From Bacillota bacterium (lineage in GTDB: Bacteria; Bacillota; UBA4882; UBA8346): a stretch of DNA of 64,000 nt. This document shows positions 34,828-43,819 of this stretch, piece by piece. Within the stretch, counting starts at the first letter, position 1; each line of letters begins with the position of its first letter. The notes beneath the pieces are model-generated. The model did not search any database and was not told where the DNA came from. It was given only the letters and a program-made list of their open reading frames with translations. A program made the translations under genes and the position numbers. The stretch is taken from the NCBI GenBank assembly GCA_023400055.1, contig JAEXFN010000045.1, positions 62,001-126,000 on the forward strand. The letters run 5' to 3'.

Positions 34828-36099
34828 TTACAAGTTGAATTTTTGCAACTCGTCTTCCAGCGCATTTTGGGCGTCATTCAAAGCCTGTTGAGCGGTTTTC
34901 TTCTGGTTTAGCGCCTCTTCATAGGCCTGTTCGGCATATTTCATGTACAAGGACACCCAGGGAACAACCGGTTGCCCTTTACCAAACTCGACATATTCCA
35001 AGATCGTTTTGTTGGCCGGAGCGAGCTTGATGAAATCTTGAGTCATTGATTTACGGATGACTGGTGTTCCGATGTCGAGCATCCGCTTTTTCATCTGTTC
35101 CTTGCTCATCAGGAACTTAATCAATGCCCAGTCCTCATTCTTGAATTTACTGTTCTTGCCGATTACGAATAGACGATAGCCGGAGAAGGCGCTCTTGACT
35201 TTCCGCTTCAAAACCGGAGCGATCGCCATCTTATCCTTGAGCGTCGGATTGGACTCCATAAATTTGGCGATCTGAGTCGGGGTCAAAAACGACATCGCCG
35301 CTCTGCCGCTCATGAAGGGAAAGGTGTCCCCTTTTTGAAAGTCAAACGGAATACTGATTTTTTTGGCATACAGGTCGGCCAGGAATTGGATGGCCTCCGC
35401 CGCGGCCGGATCGTTAAAACGGGGTTGCTGTTTTTTCTCATCCACAAACATGGCGCCGTTTTGTCGAATAAAGGAGATCGGAAATGTAAAAGCGTCGGTC
35501 ACCGGGAGGTCAAAACCGGCCCGGGCGATATTGCCTTTTTCATCCTTTTTGGTAAGCTTTATCGCATCGTTAGCCAATTCTTCCCAAGTCGCCGGCGGTT
35601 TGTTCGGATCGAGGCCGGCTTCCTGAAAGTAATCCTTCCGATATGCCAACATCGTCGGCGATGGACAATAACCCAGTCCGATCAGCTTTCCTTTATACTT
35701 ACCCAGCTCGTAAACACTATCGAACAGATCCGTTTTCCCATCCCATCGATTTACATAACCGCCCAAATTGGCAAACTCGTTGCGAGCTCCCCGGCTCCCG
35801 AGAAACATCAGGTAGGCGGCGAAAACATCCGGATACGTGCCGCTTAATTTGGCGGCGTTCAACTTAGTCTCGATATCCAGGCCATTCGAGGGGGTGACGG
35901 TGAGCTCCACCCGGATATTAGGGTTGGCGGCCTCGAACTCTTTTACTGCGCTTCGCCAGTATTCCACCCAATTATTTCCTTCACCCGGAACCCAGAAGCT
36001 TAACTTAACCGTTCCTTTCGACTCCACCGGCACGTTGAACCCTGCCGCCATACCCACTAACATAACTAGACAGGCCAAGCCGATTAAAATTCTTCTCAC
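34828..36099 (-). CDS. Extracellular solute-binding protein, family 1 (importer 2)
   Basis: A 423-residue protein from GTG 36099 (RBS GGGAGG). The signal peptide has no Cys in a lipobox position. Family-1 features are LSFWVPGEGNNWVEYWRSAV near 35, FEAANPNIRVELTV near 58, YRKDYFQEAGLDPNKPPATW near 160 and a C-terminal AYEEALNQKKTAQQAL stretch. It is clearly paralogous to the binding proteins of importers 3 and 4. It is the first gene of the operon ending with sulfatase 1 and divergent from a YesM/YesN pair that probably controls it. The ligand is presumably a small sulfated saccharide. Confidence 0.94.
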   Translation of the reverse strand: MRRILIGLACLVMLVGMAAGFNVPVESKGTVKLSFWVPGEGNNWVEYWRSAVKEFEAANPNIRVELTVTPSNGLDIETKLNAAKLSGTYPDVFAAYLMFLGSRGARNEFANLGGYVNRWDGKTDLFDSVYELGKYKGKLIGLGYCPSPTMLAYRKDYFQEAGLDPNKPPATWEELANDAIKLTKKDEKGNIARAGFDLPVTDAFTFPISFIRQNGAMFVDEKKQQPRFNDPAAAEAIQFLADLYAKKISIPFDFQKGDTFPFMSGRAAMSFLTPTQIAKFMESNPTLKDKMAIAPVLKRKVKSAFSGYRLFVIGKNSKFKNEDWALIKFLMSKEQMKKRMLDIGTPVIRKSMTQDFIKLAPANKTILEYVEFGKGQPVVPWVSLYMKYAEQAYEEALNQKKTAQQALNDAQNALEDELQKFNL

Positions 36100-36321
36100 G
36101 CTTTTCTAACCTCCCTTATTTTGCAACGCTCCTTAACAATATTTTTACATGAGGAACATTCATTTGAAAAGAAAGGATATTTGGCATTTATCTCGAAATA
36201 TTTGTTGCGAAAGCATGACATTATTCTTAAAAAATTAAGTTGACTTCTCGAAATATTTGGATCGCCCGTCGAACCGTCGCACTTTCGTCTCGTCTGTACA
36301 TAAACATCCGGAGAAAAGTGC

Positions 36322-38118
36322 ATGAAAATCGTCAATCTGAAATATTTCCTGCTGAATAAGAGCATCTTCAGCAAAATCCTATTCTCATACTTGCTGCTGA
36401 TTACCATCCCGGTTGCCCTGATCGGCTTTTTTTCATTTAAGGCCTCCGAACAGATCATCAGCCAACAGATCAGCCTGTTAAACTCCAATACGCTCAATCA
36501 AGTCGCCAAGAATGTCGATTTCCTGCTGGACCAAGTCATCGCGGTGGTCAATATTTGCAACCAAAACAATGACTTAGAGTCCGACTTAAAGAAAAGTCCC
36601 GCCGATCCTTACCTGCAGCTCAAAAGCACCCAACGGATTCAGGCCAAGATGCTGAATTACTCATACGCACTGGGCTGGGTAAAATACCAAATGATCTTAA
36701 TCGGCGAAAATGGCAATATCTACAGCAATCCGGACGGGATCGCCAGAGTCACGCGCGAAAATATCGCCCGGTATGGTTGGTATCATCAAATGTTGCGGGA
36801 TCCCGAAGAGATTTTTTGGCTGAGCACTCGGCCCAGTTTTATCAAGGGCGATACCGAGCGTTACTTCACCGCTGCCAAACCGTTACAGAACGGCTATTCC
36901 AAAGGTTTTTACGGGATACTGCTGCTCAGCGTGGCCGAATCAAACCTTTACGATATTTACCAGGACTCCTTGAACAACGGCAATCAGATGATGATCATTG
37001 ACTCCGCGGGAACGATCGTTTCTCACGCCGAACGGGAAAACGCGGGCGAGATCAGCCCCCAACGGAAACAACTCTTGAAAATCATCCGGGACGGCTCTCC
37101 AAATCGGCATCGAATCATCGCGCTCAACCGGATTCAATACATTTTCAACTATAAACCGATCGCCCGTACCGACTGGTATATCATCAATATCATCCCTTTG
37201 ACGGTGTTCTCCGATAAGATCTACGGCCTCGGGCTAAAAATTCTGCTGTTGTCTTTATGCAGCATCTTGCTGGCTGTAGCCGCGGCTCTGTTCATATCCC
37301 GCAAAATCACCCTGCCCTTAATCGATTTGAGCGCCCGAATCAAACAGCGCCATCGGATGGAGACCGCCGCCGCCAAATCCAGTTTCGTGGATGAGATGGA
37401 CGTGGTAACGAAGGAATACGATCATATCATCGCAGAACTGGAAAGAACCATCAACAACCTGGTCAAGGAGCAGGAAGAAAAACGGAAGGCGGAATTGCGG
37501 ACCTTACAGGCCCAAATCAATCCTCATTTTTTATATAACACGCTGAACTCCATCAAATGCCTGGTCTGGACCGGCCAAGTCGAATTGATTGAACCGACGA
37601 TTCATGCCCTGGTCAATTTGTTGGAGCAGACGATCGGCGGCGAGGGCAATGAGCTGATCCCCCTCGCAGATGAGCTGGACAATATCCGCAGTTATATGTA
37701 CATTCAAAATATCCGACTCAATTGTGAGATCGAACTGCTGTTCAAGGTCCCGCCGGACTTGAACCCCTACCAAATTCCCAAACTGTTACTCCAACCGATC
37801 ATCGAGAACGCCATTTTTCATGGTATCGAGCCCAAAAATAAACCGGGCCGCATCTATATCTATGCTACGGAAAACGATTCAGCGCTGAAAATCGAAGTCC
37901 TCGACGACGGAATCGGCATGGATCGGGAGACCATCGCCAATATCTTCGGCGGCGAACACCATCTCTCCAACCGCTTCAGCGGCATCGGCCTCAAAAATAT
38001 CGACGAGCGGATTAAACTGTATTTCGGATCGCAATACGGCCTGGCGATCGAGAGTGAAGTCGGGGTCGGCACATCGGTAGTGTTGACGCTGCCGAAATCG
38101 GACCAGATTAGAGGTTAA
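36322..38118 (+). CDS. YesM-type sensor histidine kinase (module 1)
   Basis: The 598-residue protein has an N-terminal membrane span, a ~250-residue extracellular Cache-like sensor, a second span near 310 and a HAMP-like linker. The His_kinase domain has phospho-acceptor H402 in QINPHFLYNTLNSIKCL. A C-terminal HATPase_c domain has LLQPIIENAIFHGIEPK and DDGIGMD. ATG 36322 follows GGAG at 8 nt. It is divergent from the binding-protein gene of importer 2 and six bases upstream of its response-regulator gene. It likely senses the sugar outside the membrane. The 36100-36321 gap holds both promoters. Confidence 0.94.
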   Translation: MKIVNLKYFLLNKSIFSKILFSYLLLITIPVALIGFFSFKASEQIISQQISLLNSNTLNQVAKNVDFLLDQVIAVVNICNQNNDLESDLKKSPADPYLQLKSTQRIQAKMLNYSYALGWVKYQMILIGENGNIYSNPDGIARVTRENIARYGWYHQMLRDPEEIFWLSTRPSFIKGDTERYFTAAKPLQNGYSKGFYGILLLSVAESNLYDIYQDSLNNGNQMMIIDSAGTIVSHAERENAGEISPQRKQLLKIIRDGSPNRHRIIALNRIQYIFNYKPIARTDWYIINIIPLTVFSDKIYGLGLKILLLSLCSILLAVAAALFISRKITLPLIDLSARIKQRHRMETAAAKSSFVDEMDVVTKEYDHIIAELERTINNLVKEQEEKRKAELRTLQAQINPHFLYNTLNSIKCLVWTGQVELIEPTIHALVNLLEQTIGGEGNELIPLADELDNIRSYMYIQNIRLNCEIELLFKVPPDLNPYQIPKLLLQPIIENAIFHGIEPKNKPGRIYIYATENDSALKIEVLDDGIGMDRETIANIFGGEHHLSNRFSGIGLKNIDERIKLYFGSQYGLAIESEVGVGTSVVLTLPKSDQIRG

Positions 38119-38124
38119 AGCGAT

Positions 38125-39678
38125 ATGTGCAAAATCCTGATCGTGGATGATGAAAAACTGCTCCGCCAAGGTTTTATACATATGACCGACTGGTCGGAAC
38201 ATGGTTTCCAGATTGCCGGCGAGGCGTCGAACGGTAGCGAAGCGTTGCGGCGGATCGAAGAAACCCATCCGGATATCGTGGTCACCGATATCCGGATGCC
38301 GGTCATGGACGGTGTCGAACTGACCCGGATCATCAAAACAAGATTTCCAGCCATTCAAGTGATCATTTTAAGCAGCTACAATGATTTTGATTATGTCCGG
38401 GAAACCTTAAAGCTGGGCGCGTTGGATTATCTCTTAAAACCGAAGATGGAGTACAAAGAGTTATTGAACCTGTTGGAAAAGGCGCGCCAAACGATCACCG
38501 CTTTGGAAGACCGATCCGTCCAGGAAACTGCTCTTTCCGAGGTCCGGCTGGAACACCTGCGCCATATTTTCCTGAAGAACCTGGTTTCCAACGCTCATCC
38601 GGAGCGGAGTGCCATTCAGGAAAACCTAAAACGGCTGCGGCTCGATCTCGATGAATCGGACCTGCTCCTCTTCTATATACTCTTTGACCGAAATATCGAT
38701 ACCATGGAGTACTGCGGGATCGAAACCGATTTGAAGGCTTCCTTTGGCGCTTCATTGGCTGCCGGTCCGCTTTTGTATGATGATCAAAGTTACGTACTGC
38801 TACTCCAATCCCCTTCCCCGGATGATCCGGCCCGGCAAATCATCGTCCAATTGCAACGGGACTATGGCGTAAACCTTTGGGTGATCGCCGGCGAACCCTT
38901 TGCCGGTTTCGAGAATCTCCATCCGAACTTCCAGCGGCTTTTGGAACTGAGCCGGTTTTGTTTCTATGAGGAACACAACAAAATGCTGAAGAGCGTCGCT
39001 CTGCCGGACTGCGTTTCCGCGGTCGAGTTCGATCCGAAAAAACTGAATCCCGCCCTCGAAAAGCTGGATTTTAACGCTCTCTACGCGCAAGTGGCGGCGC
39101 TCCCGGAAGGAGCGATCGCGGCCGGCCAATATATCGATCCCTATACCCTGAAAAAATTCTTTTCGGAAGTCTGTTATTACTTGATTCATAAGCTGAACGA
39201 ATTAAAGCTCGATTCGGAGGAGGTCAATCAAAAGAAGTTCACCTATTTCAAGAATCTTGAGACGGCTCATCATTATCACGAGCTATTGCGGATCTTCCGG
39301 GCGATCCTGGCCGAGATCGGAACGTTCGCCGCGGCCCAGAAAGAATCCCGCAGCCCGCTGATCCGCCGGATTATCGATTATATCCAGCAAAACTACGCCG
39401 ACGACATCTCCCTGAACTCGGTGGCCAAATGCTTTCATCTGAACAAAAGTTACCTGTGCCAGCTCTTTAAACAGCAGACTGGGGAGAATTTCAATAATTA
39501 TCTGATGGCGCTCCGGATTGAAAAGGCCAAGGAACTGTTGCGTGAACCGGAGCACAATGTTTATAGCGCGGGCATTGGCGTGGGCTATAGCAACCCCAGT
39601 TATTTTGGGCAAGTGTTCAAAAACGCCGTGGGCATGACTCCCTCGGAATACGGAAAGCTGTTCAGCAAGAAAAACTGA
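38125..39678 (+). CDS. YesN-type response regulator with AraC DNA-binding domain (module 1)
   Basis: The 517-residue protein has a receiver domain at residues 1-120 with phospho-acceptor D55 in VVTDIRMPVMDG. A long unrecognised middle follows. The AraC helix-turn-helix pair is at ~415-510 (ISLNSVAKCFHLNKSYLCQL and VGYSNPSYFGQVFKNAVGMT). It partners the kinase encoded just upstream. It should activate the divergent importer 2-sulfatase 1 operon, judging by the arrangement of YesMN systems elsewhere. Confidence 0.95.
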   Translation: MCKILIVDDEKLLRQGFIHMTDWSEHGFQIAGEASNGSEALRRIEETHPDIVVTDIRMPVMDGVELTRIIKTRFPAIQVIILSSYNDFDYVRETLKLGALDYLLKPKMEYKELLNLLEKARQTITALEDRSVQETALSEVRLEHLRHIFLKNLVSNAHPERSAIQENLKRLRLDLDESDLLLFYILFDRNIDTMEYCGIETDLKASFGASLAAGPLLYDDQSYVLLLQSPSPDDPARQIIVQLQRDYGVNLWVIAGEPFAGFENLHPNFQRLLELSRFCFYEEHNKMLKSVALPDCVSAVEFDPKKLNPALEKLDFNALYAQVAALPEGAIAAGQYIDPYTLKKFFSEVCYYLIHKLNELKLDSEEVNQKKFTYFKNLETAHHYHELLRIFRAILAEIGTFAAAQKESRSPLIRRIIDYIQQNYADDISLNSVAKCFHLNKSYLCQLFKQQTGENFNNYLMALRIEKAKELLREPEHNVYSAGIGVGYSNPSYFGQVFKNAVGMTPSEYGKLFSKKN

Positions 39679-39889
39679 TCCAAAAGGGCCTTAATCTTCG
39701 AACCGAGGATTAATAGCGGATTATCCTATCATCACTTTATTTACATGCTAGATTTCAGCACCGAGAAATAGCCTTTCTCGCTTGCGCTCCCCGCTCCGGT
39801 CCGTTCGTCCCAAAGCCTGGTCCGGCAGGATCCGCCGTTCTCCTTTCGGGGATCGGAACCGCCATGTCAGGTATGGTTCTTGGTCCTCT

Positions 39890-40330
39890 AGGGATGGTCG
39901 TCGTCCTTTTAGGGATGAAACATGTCCGTGTTAGGGATGGTCTTCGCCCCTCAAAGGACGGACGCGTCCGTGTTAGGGATGCCTTGATCCTTGTTAGGGA
40001 CGGTCTTCGTCCTTGTAAGGTACGTCATGGTCCTTTCATAGGACCAAACCATCCCTGCATCCCCAAAGACCATCCCTACTTCCCCGGACACCATCCCCGA
40101 TTTCTTAAGCCGAGTCCTTCCTGATCCGAGAACTCTCCCTATATCGACAAAGACCGTCCCCGCATCCCCAAGGCTTGGGGATGCATCCGCAACCGTCGAA
40201 GAAACTGTTGCGGGGTTTGGGGAGACTCGATCAGTCTTTGGGGAACCTGCCCCGGGGTCCCGGAAAGCGTGACGGAGCCGTGGGGAAAGCAGATTAAGAA
40301 GTGGGGAAACGTCTTTGATGATCCGCGAAA
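39890..40330. repeat. Degenerate 21-bp repeat array C (about 20 units) with orientation switches
   Basis: AGGGATGG-type blocks recur at 39890, 39911, 39933, 39954, 39975, 39996 and 40017. The block then appears as its complement, ACCATCCC, at 40048, 40069 and 40090 and as ACCGTCCC at 40153. TTGGGGA/GTGGGGA blocks run at 40175, 40217, 40238, 40280 and 40301. Apart from the switch points and single one-base slips, spacings are 21 or multiples of 21. Many units contain a GGACG/CGTCC dyad. The array fills the convergent gap between the YesN gene of module 1 and sulfatase 2. 39679-39889 has no gene. Confidence 0.8.
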
Positions 40331-40426
40331 TGTCCCCCGCTCTCCATCTTCGCTTCCATGCGTCTCAAACGATAACCCTTCATTCCTGCCAAACTCAAAA
40401 GCGTGGCTCGGCTGCCATAAAAAATC

Positions 40427-41920
40427 TCAATGCAATCCCCGGGCATTGTAATCGTTTAATAATCTTGCCTTCTCATTCCCGGTGAGTTTCCGCCCCGGCC
40501 GCGCCGGCGCCAAAGCGCCGCCCGCCACCGCCGGATCGTCCTGGCGGCCCGTTAGAACAGCGACCAGTCTTGCCCGCCATTCATCCGCCATTTGAGGCTG
40601 TTTTAAGGCCAGGTTATGCAGTTCGTTGGGATCTTCCTCCAGCTGAAAGAGCAATTCAGTGCCGTCTTCCTCATACCAAATATATTTCCAGCAGCCGTCC
40701 GTCAGCATCAAAGAACGCGCTCGGCACTCCCCGTGCTCCCCGAGGATGACGTCCCGGACCTTTCCCGCCGGGCGATGAACCAACGGCCGCAAACTATATC
40801 CGTCGATTCCCGGCGGGCTGGCGACACCGGCCAGGTCCAAAATGGTGGGCATGATATCCTGAAGCCCGACCACCGAATGATTAACTTGGCCGGGTATCCA
40901 ATCCTGCCCCATCACTGGATCGAGATCGCCGCGGACCGGTGGAGTGATGATCAGCGGCACGTGGCAGGAACCCTGCAAAAGACTGCGTTTGGCCCAGAGA
41001 TGGTGATCGCCCATATTGTCACCGTGATCCGAGCTAAAGACGAACCAGGTGCTCTCCAGCAACCCTTCCTCCCGCAGCGTGCCGATGATCAGATTAACCC
41101 ACCGGTCGACCTGCGACATCATTGCAAAGTAGGCCCGGTACGCCAGCTCGATCTGATGTTCCGACTTTTCAGCGCCCAATTGTTCGGCCAAGTTAACCTG
41201 ATGCGCGAAGGGCTGGTTGTCGAGCCAGTCCCCCAGCGCCGGCCGGGGCAGCGCCACGCCTTCATAAAGATACATGTCCCGCAGCAACGGGGTAAACGGC
41301 GGGTGCGGCGCGGTGAAGGAAACCCATAAGAACTGTGGGCGGGTCCAATCGCGGGCCTTAATGGCCTTGCAGGCTTCCCGGCCGATCCACTCGGTCGGAT
41401 GGAGCTGGTCCGGGAGATGCCACAGGCCGACGTTGATCTCGTTGTTGGCGATTCCGTTGGTCCAGGCCTGGCCGGGGTATCCCTGTTCGGCCAACCAAAT
41501 CTCGTAATCGTCGTAGCCGTGGTTTTCACCGTAGGGTTTTCCCAGCGGCCGGCCCTCTTCGCAGATCAACATGTTTTCAAAGCCGTAATGATAGCGTTCC
41601 GGGTACAGATGCCGCTTTCCGACGACCCGGGTCTGATAGCCGGCTCGATGCAACAATTCGGGAAGGGTTTCCCGGTTCCGGATCTCAAACCCTTCGTCAT
41701 AATAGGTTTTGCCGAGGCTATGACCGTCCAGCCCGGTCATCATGATCTGCCGGGCCGGAATACAAACGGGAGTCGTCGAGTAGGCTTGCGAAAACCGAAC
41801 GCCCCGTTGGGCCAGAAAATCAATATGCGGCGTCTGAATCGCCCGGTTGCCGCCGCAACCCAGGAAATCGGCGCGCAAATGATCACAGGTGATGAAGATG
41901 AGATGCGGTTTTTGTGACAT
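40427..41920 (-). CDS. Sulfatase (Cys-type), cytoplasmic; module 2
   Basis: The 497-residue protein has the maturation motif PVCIPARQIMMTG with catalytic Cys53. Metal-site residues lie in ITCDHLRADFLG at the N-terminus and SSDHGDNMGDHHLWAKRSL near residue 300. There is no signal peptide. It ends the operon of importer 3, about 50 bp after the MalG-type gene. By overall pattern it belongs to the large S1 sulfatase family; the subfamily and sugar cannot be assigned from sequence reading alone. The 3' end faces array C. Confidence 0.93.
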   Translation of the reverse strand: MSQKPHLIFITCDHLRADFLGCGGNRAIQTPHIDFLAQRGVRFSQAYSTTPVCIPARQIMMTGLDGHSLGKTYYDEGFEIRNRETLPELLHRAGYQTRVVGKRHLYPERYHYGFENMLICEEGRPLGKPYGENHGYDDYEIWLAEQGYPGQAWTNGIANNEINVGLWHLPDQLHPTEWIGREACKAIKARDWTRPQFLWVSFTAPHPPFTPLLRDMYLYEGVALPRPALGDWLDNQPFAHQVNLAEQLGAEKSEHQIELAYRAYFAMMSQVDRWVNLIIGTLREEGLLESTWFVFSSDHGDNMGDHHLWAKRSLLQGSCHVPLIITPPVRGDLDPVMGQDWIPGQVNHSVVGLQDIMPTILDLAGVASPPGIDGYSLRPLVHRPAGKVRDVILGEHGECRARSLMLTDGCWKYIWYEEDGTELLFQLEEDPNELHNLALKQPQMADEWRARLVAVLTGRQDDPAVAGGALAPARPGRKLTGNEKARLLNDYNARGLH

Positions 41921-41970
41921 TGCGTAAACCCTCCTAGCGCGAACTCGATTTAATTTCCGGGGAAAAAGGC

Positions 41971-42834
41971 TTATCCTTTAATTCCCGAAGAGATGAGCCC
42001 TTTGATAAAGAACCGTTGGGCGAAAAGGAATATGACGGCCAGCGGGGCAATGACCACGGTCGTGGCGGCCATCAGCAACTCCCACTGCACCACGTCGTTC
42101 CGGAACATCGTTAGGGCCAGCTGGGCGGTACGCATCTGTTCGCTGTTGGTGATGATCAACGGCCAGATATAATCGTTCCAAACCGTGGTCAGCTTAATCA
42201 CTCCCAGACTGGCCATGAGCGGACCGCTTAACGGAAGATAAATCCGGAAATAGGTCCGCCAGATGTTGCATCCGTCGAGCTCAGCCGCTTCATCCAAAGC
42301 TTTCGGAAAATTGAGATAAAACTGGCGGCATAAAAAGATGCCGAAGGCTCCGGCCATTTGATTGATCATCAAGCCGGGGTAGCTATCGATCCAGCCGGTC
42401 CCGCCCGCGCCGAAAAGGTCGTTTCCTCCGGCCAAAGGGATATGCTTCATGATGATAAACACCGGAACCATCGTAATCTGCGGCGGAAGCATCAAGCCCA
42501 GCATCACACTCATAAAAAGGAAATTCTTGCCGCGAAAATTCAAACGGGCGAAAGCGTAGCCCGCCATGGAGTTGAAGAATAAACTGAATGCGGTCACACA
42601 GGTGGTGACAAAAATCGAATTAAAAAGATAGCGGCCCCAGGTCCCTTGCGACAAGGCGGTGATGTAATTCTGGAAATGCCATTCGCGGGGCAGCCAATGG
42701 AAGACCGCGGTGTTGACCTCCGCCGCGCTTTTCAGGGAAGTCGACAGCATCACCAGGAAAGGAATCAGCATCAGAATCGAACCGGCCCATAAGAACAAAC
42801 TGACAATCACGGTGCTTAATTTATATTTTTTCAT
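41971..42834 (-). CDS. Sugar ABC transporter permease, MalG/CUT1 type (importer 3)
   Basis: A 287-residue protein from ATG 42834 (GGAG, 9 nt); an in-frame GTG at 42849 is less likely. Six membrane spans are predicted. The EAA loop LDEAAELDGCNIWRTYFRIY is present, and the C-terminus is KGLISSGIKG. The segment HIPLAGGNDLFGAGGTGWID is near-identical in plan to the importer 2 protein. It lies 16 bp after the MalF-type stop and upstream of sulfatase 2. Confidence 0.95.
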   Translation of the reverse strand: MKKYKLSTVIVSLFLWAGSILMLIPFLVMLSTSLKSAAEVNTAVFHWLPREWHFQNYITALSQGTWGRYLFNSIFVTTCVTAFSLFFNSMAGYAFARLNFRGKNFLFMSVMLGLMLPPQITMVPVFIIMKHIPLAGGNDLFGAGGTGWIDSYPGLMINQMAGAFGIFLCRQFYLNFPKALDEAAELDGCNIWRTYFRIYLPLSGPLMASLGVIKLTTVWNDYIWPLIITNSEQMRTAQLALTMFRNDVVQWELLMAATTVVIAPLAVIFLFAQRFFIKGLISSGIKG

Positions 42835-42850
42835 CACGAACCACTCCACC

Positions 42851-43747
42851 TCAGCCGGCCTCCAGGTCGGCGCCCTGGTTACCGTATTTGAAATTTGTAA
42901 AGGTCAAACTAATCGAGACGATTAGCAAGATGGCGGCCATGGCCGAAGCATAGCCCATTTGGAATTGGGAAAACGCCCGCGCGAAGATTTGATGGACGAT
43001 GGTGGTGGTGGCATTCATCGGTCCGCCCTGGGTCATTACGTTCACCTGGTCAAACACGCTGAAAGACTGGACGCAGGCGATCACGAACAGGAAAAAGGTC
43101 GTCGGTTTCAACATGGGAATGGTAATGGTAAAAAACTGCCGGACGGCGGAGGCGCCGTCCACGGTGGCCGCTTCGTACAGTTCCTCGGGAATTTGTTGCA
43201 AACCGGCCAAATAAATGATCATGTTATAGCCGACCAGCTTCCAGAGGCTCACGGCGATGATGCACGGCAAGGCCAGTTTCAAGTCGAAGAGCCATGAATG
43301 GGCAGGAATTCCGAATCCTTTTAAGGCCTGATTGAGCAAGCCGAGCGTCGGATCGTAAATCCACAGCCAAACCATGGAAATGGAAACCATCGAGGCCACA
43401 TTGGGCATGTAAAAAGCGATCCGGTGCAGCCGCTGGCCAATAACTTTCCGGTTCAGCAACACCGCCAGAATCAGACCGATAATCAGCTGGGGGATGATCA
43501 CGCCGATGGCGTAGACGAAAGTGTTTCGCGCCGCCACCAGGAATACCGGATCCTTTACAAGGCGGAGATAATTGGCGAATCCGACGAACTTGCAGGTTTT
43601 ATAAAGATCGTAATTGGTCAAACTCAAATATAAAGTAATCACAATCGGGATAAAGACAAAAATGAAGTAAATCAAATAGCTTGGCAAAATCATTAAGTAC
43701 GCGCCGGCATGCCGGCTTTTTGGCTTGCGGGTCGGTTGAGCGTTCAT
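42851..43747 (-). CDS. Sugar ABC transporter permease, MalF/CUT1 type (importer 3)
   Basis: The 298-residue protein has an N-terminal basic stretch (RKPKSRHAG) before the first span, and six spans in total. The EAA loop YEAATVDGASAVRQFFTITI is present, as is NVMTQGGPMNATTTIVHQIF. It is preceded by a hairpin after the binding-protein gene. It functions with the MalG-type partner, and the ATPase must come from elsewhere in the genome. Confidence 0.94.
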   Translation of the reverse strand: MNAQPTRKPKSRHAGAYLMILPSYLIYFIFVFIPIVITLYLSLTNYDLYKTCKFVGFANYLRLVKDPVFLVAARNTFVYAIGVIIPQLIIGLILAVLLNRKVIGQRLHRIAFYMPNVASMVSISMVWLWIYDPTLGLLNQALKGFGIPAHSWLFDLKLALPCIIAVSLWKLVGYNMIIYLAGLQQIPEELYEAATVDGASAVRQFFTITIPMLKPTTFFLFVIACVQSFSVFDQVNVMTQGGPMNATTTIVHQIFARAFSQFQMGYASAMAAILLIVSISLTFTNFKYGNQGADLEAG

Positions 43748-43767
43748 TATTGATCCCTCTTTAAGTT

Positions 43768-43798
43768 AGCGGGAACATCTAAGTTCAATGTTCCCGCT
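43768..43798 (-). promoter_or_regulatory. Intercistronic hairpin between binding-protein and permease genes (importer 3)
   Basis: AGCGGGAACAT (43768-43778) and ATGTTCCCGCT (43788-43798) form a perfect 11-bp stem with a 9-nt loop. It lies between the binding-protein stop at 43820 and the permease start at 43747. The sequence differs from the hairpins of importers 1 and 2, but position and size agree, so the structure rather than the sequence seems to be kept. Confidence 0.7.
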
Positions 43799-43819
43799 TT
43801 ACGTTTTTATCGATGGGGC

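Noticed and set aside
36096..36497. A minus-strand frame of 133 residues between the importer 2 and YesM genes
   Set aside because: It overlaps the start of the YesM gene and the divergent promoters and has no RBS or family resemblance.
11566..40330. CRISPR arrays
   Set aside because: The 21-bp arrays have contiguous units with no unique spacers, and no cas genes are present.
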